DNA of 64,000 bases from Spongospora subterranea f. sp. subterranea (taxonomy: Eukaryota > Endomyxa: Phytomyxea > Phytomyxea > Plasmodiophorida), in assembly GCA_049724395.1 (NCBI GenBank), contig JAUGWO010000113.1, positions 1 to 64,000 of the forward strand, given 5' to 3'. The notes below the pieces were generated by a model, which had not been told where the DNA came from, made no database searches, and was given only the letters and a program-made list of their open reading frames with translations. Within the stretch, counting starts at the first letter, position 1. Every line of letters starts with the position of its first letter. Below are positions 44,802 to 55,543 of the stretch, piece by piece. Made by a program: the position numbers and the translations under genes.

Positions 44802-47127
44802 TGCTTGTAACTGGTCTAGAATGAATCTGCTCTGTTTGAACTAATTCTGTGATGCACAATCAATTGCCTATAATGGCTCAACCGCAGCGAAAGCCTTACC
44901 AAGACAAGGCCCCGAGGAGGATCTTCGCGACCGCAAACGTCCTTTAACCAAACAGCCAACTCGCAAGATAGATTGAATAAAGTCCGAGCGATCCATGGGT
45001 ACACCTACTCTACTGGAGGTGAGTCAACATCTGGGCAACCAGTCATTCATTCCCTATGATTGACCTGGATTGAAGAGGCCACGTGCCAATGGTCGACATA
45101 AACTCGAAGGTTCTCGAAGCATATTTCTGAAATTTTAGTTAGGATGCATAAAAAATGAATAGGGACAAATTTTACGTTGTCAAATTTTCAAGAAACTATG
45201 CCTATATCTCCTTATTTTCTAAAAAAAGCCAATGATGCGATGCCATTTTTCCATCGTTAACCCTTTGGCGTTCGGAAATATTTCTGAGATACGATCGCAC
45301 GAGACAAGTTGGTCAACAGGCGATATCTGGATGAAGAGTGAAAATCGCAATATAAAAACACAAGCTTCGCGATTTTCACTTGTGATTATGGTTTTCATGA
45401 ACATTTCAGACAATTTAAAATTTATACAAGCCATGTACAGAATCTTTGGTACTAAAACGATCGCATTAACTGTACTAAAATTCCTTTAGAGCCCGTTTGG
45501 CAGTCTCACTGTGGTGTTAGCGATCCCGACTTTTGTAATCTATCTCCGATCTAAAATAAACAGCGCTTAGGTTCTCTGCGTCAACCAACGCTTGCGGAAC
45601 CTGCATAAGCTGAAGTCACGAAACCCTTGCACGAATATGTGATGGGGCGTAAATCTAAAGGCAGATCATCAAACGATCTGCAACATTTGCAGCAACGCGG
45701 GTAGATCGCTGACAGTGAAAAGCCACAATGCCCGGGCAACGGAAAAGATTGCAAGTAACAAATTTTTGAATTGCCCACCGCCATCAGACAAACAATTATC
45801 ATAGCAGCGAAACAGAATTAGGGATAGCACATGATGCACCCGAGCTAATGCCAACAGTTTTGCAACAATCTGGCTCGCTTTAAGCTTTGACTTGCGAGGA
45901 CGCAACCCATCGGATTCAAAATACAAAACTCACAACATGCTAAGCTGTGTGATTAGGCTCCTATCGCTGCTTGGATTGCGATCATATATAATTTTCTTTA
46001 CTCTACAAATCACGTTTATTATAAATCTTGACGACATTCTGTCCACCCTCGTGTCACAATCGGCTTGACTACTAAGCAAGTACAATTCCAAACTTTGGCA
46101 ATGGGTTAGATAAATCGAAACGCTGATATTCTTCAGTAGTATGAGTTAAGAAAACGCAAACAGTCAGTTCATCGACAAGTGCAAGCATTCAACTTTACGA
46201 CGATCGTACGCACAGTGGCAGTCGGGAGGTGCATGAAAACGCCAACGCTGTCAATGATGCCCAAGAATATCGTACATATGGCAATCTCGACGATAATGAT
46301 GGCAGTTATTGACGGTGATCGGCGCGGTTGGCATCGATAAAAATAAAGCGCGACGCGCTCTGGACAAAGCTTTGCAATAGGCCATCATGGTCATAAGGAA
46401 TGCAGCGAATCATGGTCTGTTGTGATTCCAACATTTTACCTCGCATACAATCACACCTTGAAAGGTATAAGACTGTATTTTGAGGCGTGTCAGTTCAGGA
46501 AACGTGACCGGTGGACAAAAGAAGCAGAATGTTTCTGGAAACTATGGCAGCCAACAGTATGGTTCTGGCTTGCGGTTTGAAAATATTCGTATAAATTTTG
46601 AGGACAAAAAGAGCATCGAATCAGTGGGAAGTGTGGAAACCTCATTTTCTTTGGGGTTTCTTTCAATTACGCTGGTTTTATGCTGATAAATGTTCGCCCA
46701 TAAAAAAAACAATTCTATCAGGCCGAAACTCGTCAAACATCATGAATGCAAGTTAAACTCGGAAAAATTTTTAAGCGAATCTAGACGGTTCATCAGGTTC
46801 GTGACTTGAGCTCCCCAAGGAATCGGACTCGCATTAGGGCCGAGGGTTCACAGTTGAACTTCTGTGCACAAAGACCAGATTCCGCTGAATTCCATTCTCA
46901 AGAGCAAGAAAAATTGGTATTCAGCAGTGAAAACGATGCTGAAACAAAACAAACAGGAACCCGTGGATGACATGTTTACCGATGTAACGTTCCAACATCT
47001 TTCGACAAACTCAATATGATCGAATGCAGTCTGCAATTTTCGTCGCGAAAAGCCGCGTAGTCCTAACGCAGAACGACGACTGAACGCTAAAGAAGATATG
47101 CTTTGCGATGTATTTGGTTTAGGTCGA
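44802..47127. other. Unassigned interval
   Basis: Several open stretches, none recognised. Plus: about 44840-45020 (basic, possibly ending at a GTGAGT donor) and 46480-46686 (Gly/Ser-rich start, VSSGNVTGGQKKQNVSGNYG). Minus: about 46440-46310 (MIRCIPYDHDGLLQSFVQSA) and 45926-45669 (hydrophobic). Some may be exons of a spliced gene that I cannot assemble. Confidence 0.3.
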
Positions 47128-50100
47128 TCACGGGAACACAGTTTCCTGTACTTCCAGGGGTTCTTCCACAGGAATTTCTGTGACCTCGTAGTCAGCATCA
47201 TCATCGCTGGGAACACCACCGCGAAGGAGCTGACGCTCGGCCGCCTCTTCTCGAACTCGGGCCTCGCATTGTGCCCGGTACTCTCGAAACATCTACGTGA
47301 TTGGTAATTTAGACGGAAGATAGATCGGATTCAAAACATGCAAAAGCAAACGAAGGAGACGATGAATTAGACAAACAAACGAATTTGCACCCATCACAAA
47401 ATGCAAAACTTCGAAAAACAAAACCCAAGGTAGGCGGAATAAGCTTGAATAGAAAAAGAGGAAAATATATATTGAAGTGTAAACAAACTTGACAAAGAAC
47501 AAAGGTCAGAAAAATGGACAGATGGTTACCTTCTTGGCATCAGTTCGAGACCGAGCCTCACTGGACAGTTGGCTCTGCCTGATGGCATCATCCTCATCGT
47601 CAAATTTCTTATAGTAGACCTCACGAATCGAGTTGCGAATTTCGTGGATCTGCTCTTTACTGAGTAGCGTAGCAGGGCGAGGGCGCCACGCGAATTGATA
47701 GAATTGCTCTAGCGGCGCCTCTGCCTTCAATTGACCTTGCACAGTCCAAATTTTGTATCCTGACGCAAAAGAGCCTTTAGCATAGCCAGAACATTATGCT
47801 GATTTGAGAAACGATGGCAAATGGCAATGAACAAGCAAAATCAAACTAACAGCGATAACGAATCAACTAATCATAAAAGGAATTACACCGAACAAGACAC
47901 AGTAGAAAATTGAGACCGGTAAAGATAAGTCAATGTAATGCGACAAACGAAAGCGGAGAAAAATAAAAGAATAAAAGATATTGACCATTCTCATTAGCAA
48001 AACGCCAGGCTTCCCTGGTGTGAATAGGTTGCGTGACAGCAGTGGCCACATAGACCCCGGACGGTGACCAGGTGATCTCATTGCACATGAAATGCTCGTT
48101 GACAGCGAGGGAACATTTACGATTGACATCGTAGAACTCAAGAACTCCGTTCATTTGACCTATTTAACATCGTTAACTCGTTGAGAAGCCCGCAGCAACC
48201 ACGGGGAGTGCGAAGACACGCCGGAAAACTCATACCTAGACCTGCCAGTATGATGTAGCTACCGGTGGGCGACCAAATCAGCTGGTTGACAGGGCGTGTC
48301 TCGGATAGCGTCACTTCCAATTTGATCTTGGACTTCTTAACCGAATAAAACGAAACGCTGTATTTGTTGGCGAAACCTTCACCGTGTACAACGGCAAATC
48401 TTGGTCCCCGCGGCTCCCAGGCAAATGAGCTAATCGGATCCTATAGTTCACATTCGCATTTCAGCAAACATTTGCCATCTCAACGATGTAGCACAAAACA
48501 ACAAAGGAACCTTGAACTCAACAACTTCGACTGGAATATCTTTCTCCATTAGGCGAAATATTTCAAGGTTAGTTGATGCGATCTTGTGGGCTTTGCCCTT
48601 GGTTTTGGATTTTAATCGGGCAACACGAACGCACAGAAATTCGCCGCCCGACTGCCAGTGAAGATTCACACTGTAAACATTAAACAAGTGCTTTTCACCT
48701 AACATAATAAACAACACAATACTCAAAACATGGATGAATTACAGTTGGTGATAGTATACGAGAACTGAGTTTGACCTCATGCAGTAACTGCAGAAAAAAC
48801 TGAATAACCAGAACCAACCAACTGATTCATTCAAAAAAAAAACGTGCCAAGAAACAAAGGAGAGATCATACGGAGAGTGACTCTGTCAGGAATGGACACC
48901 AATGAAACGGATGCGGGATTATTGTCCATTTCTGGAGACCTATTTAGCAAAAATTACTTTGAAAGTCATGCAGCATATTGTATAAAGTAAGAATACCAGT
49001 ATGAAATGACGTTTTGTGATGGCGACCATTCGAACTCCATCGCGAACTCAGTTTTGAGCGATTTACCGTCCAGCAACTTCATGGTCGACGTCTGAAACCA
49101 GAAAACTTAAACTGCATCAAGTACTACAATGTACCAATTTCACCTCGTAGATTAAAACCTCATTGGAACCAAGTCGCGCGAAATACTTGCCATCAAAGCT
49201 CCACTTGAAAATAGGCCAAGTCACCGGTTTAGCCTGAGCAAGGCGAACGTTGAGGCAACAAACCAGACACACATGGAGGAACGGACCGCATCGGATGAAA
49301 CGCCAGAGAAACCACGCAATAGCTTTCCGGAGCGAACGTCAAAGATCTAGAAACAATGCGTGGGGTCAGGGTTCATGCAGTATGGTATGGTTCTTGCGAT
49401 GACAAGATTTTGCCGGGTTTTGCAAGAGTTGTTGTAAACTATGAAATATGGTAGGTTCTTGAGGAACCGTGGCAAAAAAATACTAAAAACGGCTTCCAAA
49501 TGTTTTTAAAGAACAATATTGACGATAGGTTTTGATACCTGGATTGAATCAGGATCACCACGATTTGAACTTTCAATGCCTGAGTATGTCACAATGTACT
49601 TCTCGCACGGAGAGAAATCGCACATACGAACACCGTCGTGTGATAATCGGCAGAGATTAGTCCAGTCTTTGCCACCCCACAGCATCAGACCTATGCGGGA
49701 CACAATAAATACCCAATTATGATAAACATAGCATCACCAGAAACACAAGCCGTTGGCAATCCCGGAAGTTTGTGCCAAATCCAATACAATATTTTGCCGG
49801 TACAAACCTTGGTCGTGGAAAGTGGTGAAATAAGAGCCAAGCGGAGACCACTGCACTTGAAGTTCGGTCCAATTCTTCCCTGACAGCTTCTGTTTTTCGC
49901 CGGAGTAGCATGGAGACATGCCTTCATTCATAAGGGGATCATGCCAGAATATCTACACAAACACCGATGAATACAGGAGTAAAAACTTCGAAAAACAGAA
50001 AAAATACAATCAACTTGTTTAAACTGGAACAAGTGCTTTGGTATTTAACAAATGACAAACCTGCGTCTCATCGGCGAATCTCAATACGAACTGGTCGCGG

Positions 50101-51071
50101 ACTGATTCGTCTTGAAGCCAGCTCTGCAAATCGTCGCCTTCAGTGAACTCGCTGCGCTCCGCCGATTTGTATTTTTCATCGTAATCGGCAATGCGGTCAA
50201 ATTCTCTGAGAAAGTTTGAATAACAAACGGTTCAAATTGACGTCCGTAACGCAAACGTGCTGAAAAAAAACTTGCAATAATACAGACAACAAAAAATTGA
50301 GTCAATCCGTGCGTTCTCATTGCTATAGATTTGAAAAAAATCGCCTCGAATATATTACCTCCATGGATATACCCGGAACGTATGCTTTTTATCAAGCGGA
50401 GCCCGATCAAGAGTAGCAATGGCGGAGAGCGCCGACTCCGCATCTTCATACTCGATGAACGCATAACCAGCTGTCTGCTGTGTAGCCTCATCTATAGGAA
50501 GATACATGCCATCTTCCGTAATCGTACCGAACCTAAGAAACGCGTTTAGATTGCAGCAAAACAGGCCGATACGAGAACAGCGGTTTGGAATTAAGATATA
50601 TATTATTTATCAAACACGTGGAATATTACAGTTCATAGAGGATTAAATGATTCACACATGATCAGCGAAAGTGGGAATCGAAAAATAATGTCATAACATA
50701 CACTTGGCAAACATAAAATGGACATTGTAGGACGAGTTAGATGATGATGTTTTGACACAAAACTTGAATTTTGGTTTCATAACTTATCCGCCAATGTAGA
50801 TGGTGTGAAAGGAAATGGATATACTCAGGTATTCATAAGAAAAAATCTTCAACAAAGCAAACACTAAAACTAATTGGCTGTATAGTGTGTGGAAATCACA
50901 TTACTTGGCAAACGATTTTTTGATCAGGCCGACAAGTTTCTCAAATTTAGCAATCGGAGCGATTGGCAAACCATCAACAACGATCACGTTATCGAATGAT
51001 GTATTTATATCGGCGGGGGCCTCAATACCGAAACGGTTCGACGCCGACTCGTTGGCGACGGCGGCGACCAT
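47128..51071 (-). CDS. EIF3B: Translation initiation factor eIF3 subunit b
   Basis: Starts at ATG 51071 ([20 protein letters not shown]) and enters the [23 protein letters not shown] (RNP2), intron, [40 protein letters not shown] (RNP1-like, about 50470-50420). [20 protein letters not shown] links to the beta-propeller, whose blades include [75 protein letters not shown] and [20 protein letters not shown]. The helical C-terminus ([20 protein letters not shown]) ends TGA at 47128-47130. The protein is the scaffold of eIF3, binding eIF3a, g and i on the 40S ribosome. Many introns, some with long 3' parts. Conservation is strong along the whole length. Confidence 0.95.
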
Positions 51072-51771
51072 TGTTGTGCAGCAGTAGGATAATCGATTGA
51101 CAAGATCCCCTGACGGACTTTGAGCGTCCTTTTAAAAGTCCGCCGCGGACATACTTTTCTTATTTGCTAAAAGATTTTCGACCTGATAATGTCGCCATAT
51201 CTCTGGACCACTTGCCTCTTAAACAACCGTTTAGCGTTTTTACCAATATTTTGGACTGGTGTTGATTTTTTGCTGCAGCTGAACTGCAAATTTTTTACTG
51301 ACAACGAGCCCTTAGGAAATCTGCACCAGGCATTTGATACAAATGTGGTTTCTTACTGTCATGCAGTGAGACAGGATTTAGTTCAACTGAAGAACCAATG
51401 GCTTTCACCGATTTTGGGTTTCGCGTCACCGTTCTGTAATAAAAACAGGAAACATTACTGCGTCAATATCCACGACCGATCCGATTGTTTTTTTGCTGAG
51501 CTTAGGCCAACCTTATTTCGGTTTATCTCGATCGCCGGCCAAAATTCTACTATCGATTCGCAATCTGGAAAGGTATGCGATCGCATGTGTATATTTGTGA
51601 GAGATTATACTTACTGTACATGAGAATCATTATTGCATCACCGTGTTGAGTGCGGGCGCAACCTCTAACCGATTGTGTTTATTTAAACGAGGGCGATCCT
51701 GTGCTTCATATGTTAATGTCGTTGGTATCATGAGGCCATCGTGATTCCAAGGCGACACGGAATGGATTCCA
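51072..51771. other. Interval upstream of the eIF3b and 51.8-kb genes
   Basis: Contains an open stretch, 51189-51623 (+), with LHQAFDTNVVSYCHAVRQDL and ending before a GTATGCG donor. It may be a 5' exon of the next gene or an unrelated short gene. As the eIF3b gene starts leftward at 51071, this interval must include its promoter. Confidence 0.35.
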
Positions 51772-52808
51772 ACTTATTCAACATTGAACCATTGCACGTT
51801 GCGATTGACGTTGGCCATGCAGTTCTCGATGGCCAAACTCTTGCCCTTCTCGTCACCGATTTTATCAAGTTTACTCTGTTCATGCGGGAACAAATTACAG
51901 CGTAAATATATTACTATACTTGTACTTTTTTCTGTGGTTTCCCGGCTCCTCGTTTAATTTTGTTTATTTGACATCTCACTCATATCGAATTCGGTTTCAA
52001 ACAACGTTGTGCGACTTTTGTGGTCTTATTGTTAAAACATGATTTGTGAACTAGGACAGCCCGTATGGCGAGATTAGTGCAGTTGTTTACAAAGAACTCC
52101 TTCGGCGTAGTCAAGGCGAAACTGGATGCAGATCGTCGCTCATGAATCGGCATATTAAGGTTTCATCATCATTCTTCCACTGGTGGAACTATAATTGATG
52201 TTCTCTGGTATCAGTTTATTTCAGAGTCAGAAGCATTGTTTGCGTCGTTGGTTACGCTTTTCAACGACATTCGAGTCTCTCGTCTTCAGATAATTCTTGG
52301 ATCTTCGCTGTCTTCTTTCACGGAAGCGTTTGACATCGAATTTCCGAGATGTCGTGTTCCTGGTATAAATGGCGGAACCATGAATAATAAGGTCTCTGCG
52401 ATTTTTAATTGTACTTTGTTCCTCTGCCTTTTACGGCTCCATTCTCTTTGGAGTGTATGACGTTTCTAAAGTGGTTGTTGTTAGGAATCTGATGCAGTAT
52501 CAAGGTTATTTCTTCGTCAACTCATCAATAGATTTGCCGATACGTATCCTTCTAATTCAATCCGTTGCACCCTTTTCGTTTTGGCTCTGTGCGATCGCGA
52601 CCATTGTCCGAAAGATTTCTCTCCCAGACATAACATCTGCGTCCGACCGAAAAAGAATGCTACTTGCGCTCACATCAAATTTTCCGGATTGGATATTGTT
52701 ACGCAAACCGACAGCCAAGATGCGAACCCTATGGACATTTCGTCCGATTTACTGTGGTTTCAAAGCGACGTTTCAGTTGGTAGTTTACGCGGTGTTAAAA
52801 TACCGTGA
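51772..52808 (+). CDS. Unrecognised spliced gene
   Basis: Exon 1 from ATG 51772 encodes MDSNLFNIEPLHVAIDVGHA and LLVTDFIKFTLFMREQI up to a GTAAATAT donor. After an acceptor ending GGACAG (about 52064) comes PYGEISAVVYKELLRRSQGE and MNRHIK. Then follow, in a frame one base away, FHHHSSTGGTIIDVLWYQFI and SEALFASLVTLFNDIRVSRL, to a GTCTCTGCG donor at about 52392. A final exon gives RFADTYPSNS and CDRDHCPKDFSPRHN, with the frame closing TGA at 52806-52808. The start AIDVG and helix pattern loosely recall a von Willebrand A-like fold, but I cannot name the family. A one-base excess near 52160 (AAGGTTTC) may be another assembly indel. Confidence 0.5.
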
Positions 52809-52945
52809 ATCATAAAAATGTGAAAACAGTTCAGTCCGCACTCGAGCGTAGGTACTCTGTAGTGGCAATAAATTGCGGCTCCGGTACAGTGTTTGATACC
52901 CCGTTCTGCGCGAGAGGTCGTTCAAATCAAACTTATAATTACTGC

Positions 52946-54104
52946 ATGATCATGGTTTCCGATGTTCCAGGTGAACGTTCAGAATCCACCAATGACGACT
53001 TGGTCAACAGAATATCTGAAAGGGTCTGTATTGGTGAATTCCTGATCGCTTGCAACACTGCTCATGGTTTGGTGCAGTTAGTTCAAGGCTGGACAATGTT
53101 GGCCCGTCACTGCCCGGTCTGCACGACCGTCTTGGTTGGCCATCGTTCGCATGGAATTTTCTGCGTCGGATGTCAGCTTCCTTGCGTCACGGAGGAAGAT
53201 GCGTCGGCGATGCAGCTTGAAGTTGCTCCGTCACAAATCCCACAAGAAACCGTAACGGATGACGATGACGATTGGCAGCCTCCGAGCGCCGAAGAGCAAC
53301 GCATTATGGATGAACGGAGAGCTCATCGGGATCGAGTTTCGGATCTTATGGCCAGTAAACTCTTGGCTGGGTGGGCTATGCTCAATGAGCATTGTGAAAC
53401 ATGTGTAAGCGGGATCAACTTGTTGACGGAAAAAAGTTAATTGCTTCTAGGCGACCCCTTTATTGAGAGATCCCTCTCAACGTCTGTTCTTGTGTCGCCT
53501 GCGATGCCTATTCAGATGAAATCAGGGCGAGCCCATCCGCCGTCGGAGAAGGCAACGCATCTGCTGTGGAACCGGCTCTGCACACCCGCCCTCCAGTCAC
53601 CGCGACGTCGTCTCTGATTGAGGCCGATGATGCTGCCAGTTCTCAGCAGCATTTCGAGCTTGTTGATGGCAAACCGTTGCTGTTCGAGCTCGGAGCGCAG
53701 ATGAAAGCCAACCTTGATCAAGGCTGGTCAATAGGATCCAACGCTCCCAAGTGCAATCTCTGCGTAAACTGTTCGTTTTCAGAATTGTGTCCACTCTCAT
53801 GTTTTTTTAGTCATTGCCGTTCTTCGTTGACCCGTTGCAACGCTTATGCTGTGTTTTCTGCAACTATTATTCTCCAAACACAAAAGCGGATCAGGAGACG
53901 ACCCAGTTACCTCTATCGATGTCAGCGTCTACGTTGTCTTTAACAACTTCGTTGAACAACTCCAAAGTCGCCTTGCTGACAAAATTGGATCTATTGACTG
54001 TTGAATTAACTGCTGCTGCCGACTCTTGCTCAATATCCCGCTTGGCAAATACGATCGATGTAGTTGCTCGAGCCATCAAATCGGTTTCCGAGTGTTCTGT
54101 CTGA
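52946..54104 (+). CDS. Triple ZNRD2/autoantigen-p27-type zinc-ribbon protein
   Basis: Start ATG 52946. Three copies of the SSSCA1/p27 module occur in one protein. Module 1: NRISER, intron 53024-53077, LVQGWTMLARHCPVC...FCVGC. Module 2: MASKLLAGWAMLNEHCETC, intron 53405-53450, ATPLLRDPSQRLF...CVAC. Module 3: GAQMKANLDQGWSI...CNLC, intron 53764-53810, SLPFFVDPLQRLCCVFC. Each has the helix-GW start and two CxxC pairs expected to bind one zinc. The acidic linker between 1 and 2 is DDDDDWQPPSAEEQR. A Ser/Thr/Leu-rich helical tail (LLTKLDLLTVELTAAADSCS) ends at 54104. An extra T at 53490 breaks the frame just before CVAC in module 2. In animals the single-domain protein binds tankyrase and is linked to mitosis; the role here is unknown. 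Confidence 0.8.
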
Positions 54105-54203
54105 CTGCTGCTGATTCTACTGTAGTATATTCCTGATTAAACTCTTTCTATTCTCAACCTTTATTTTATTCTCAATATTCTGCATTTCTGTCATCGCCTC
54201 GAA

Positions 54204-55089
54204 TTAAGACCTCGAAGTTGATAATAATTTTCGCAGAATGTCAATAGACTGGAACAGAGCCGGTGACATTCTCGAGCGCATGCTGGCAATTAGTATTCCT
54301 CTAAGAGTCTTAGCGTTGGTTTCCGAGAACCATTCGCTCATGGTCATGTCGCAAAAAATGAGTGAGGCGTGAAGGCATGTGAGATAGCCAGTTCCGACAA
54401 CAATTCCGCTCAGAAGAAAGCTGGTGATGACCAACAACGATAGCGCCTCTGGCGGATAATATAATGTTGCCGCTTTGACCAAATACCTCAGTGTAATTAA
54501 CGATAGAACGCAGGTTAACAATTCGTAGATAAGATAGTATACGGTATTGTCCTCCCCGCAACAGTTCTGAGTGAAGTCGCAATGATGGTCCCATCATGCG
54601 AACGCAACGCTGACAGCTAGAGCAATGGTGAGAGCGGATGGGACGATTCATTTGGCATCTGGAGCAGAATGAGTGCGAACCTTCCGCCTCTTCAATGCAA
54701 TCGCTGCTTTCCACATACCCCGGCGGCATGAGGCATATAAGCATAAACATAGAGATGTGAATCCCAATAGCCACAGCTAATTGCCATGGCAGACTGGTTA
54801 CAGTCCAAGCCATTGACACTAACGACACTTCGAACAGGACGATGATCGCCCGAATTATCACTGACCGGTCGAGTGCGCTGATAATCTTGCCCAAGCATCC
54901 TCGCCTCGGGTCTAAGCAGCAAACATTGCGGCGCATGTAGCGCTTAAGTTCTTGTTCGAGGCGACGGCGATCATTTACAGTGGACGATTTCATAATCAAA
55001 ACCAACGTCTTAGCGCCCTCCTGTTTTCCTCTGCGATTAACAATGGGTACTGTACTGCATTCATTCGTCACAACCTCTTGACCGTTCAT
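54204..55089 (-). CDS. DHHC-type protein S-acyltransferase
   Basis: From ATG 55089 (or 54987), a basic N-terminus is followed by two membrane helices (RSVIIRAIIVLFEVSLVSMA and LAVAIGIHISMFMLICLMPP). The cysteine-rich domain comes next: CSRCQMNRPIRSHHCSSCQR then CVRM. The DHHC motif itself is in the next frame: D-H-H-C-D-F-T-Q-N-C-C-G at about 54600-54565, because a CCC run at 54600-54602 (GGG on the coding strand) is one base too long. The frame then stays open through ITLRYLVKAATLYYPPEALS and LLVITSFLLSGIVVGTGYLT (helices 3 and 4) and a TNAKTLRG segment, ending at 54204. It palmitoylates cytosolic cysteines of membrane proteins, probably at the Golgi. The C-C-G after the motif is unusual (normally N-C-V/I-G). 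Confidence 0.85.
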
Positions 55090-55164
55090 CAGTCGAGTAA
55101 CAGAGGAAGTGTATACTCAGGTGACAGGTCAGGCAGCCTAACCACTTGTCCAAGATCCCTGCTT

Positions 55165-55543
55165 CTTGACGACGCGCGATCCGCTGCTGTTTGTATAGCA
55201 AGGCCTGCGTCTTCAATTGTGAGATAGCCGTCGCAACTGACAAGTTAGGTTGGTTTCGTTGGACGCTGACAAGGTTTGTCCATAGGCCTTTGATTCCTGT
55301 TTCGTCGCCGTCTTGTGCGGTCATCCCACGATGCAGGCGGCGATATGTCTCGAGAGCAACAAACCGCACAACTATACCTGGGGATCATCGCACAAGATGG
55401 CGACGAAACAGGAATTGAAGGCCTATGGACAAACCTTGTCAGCGTCCAACGAAACCAACCTAACTTGTCAGTGGCGACGGCTATCTCACAATTAAAGACA
55501 CAGGCCTTGCTATACAAACAACACCGGATCGCACGTCGTCAAG
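55165..55543. repeat. 163-bp inverted repeat in copia gag sequence
   Basis: 55165-55327 is the near-perfect reverse complement of 55381-55543 (both 163 bp) with a 53-bp spacer. Both arms encode the same gag start when read outward-in (LWTNLVSVQRNQPNLSVATA). The left arm begins 76 bp upstream of the palmitoyltransferase ATG. Confidence 0.9.

Noticed and set aside
50887-51087. Plus-strand open frame over the start of eIF3b
   Set aside because: It is the antisense of the conserved [21 protein letters not shown] start.
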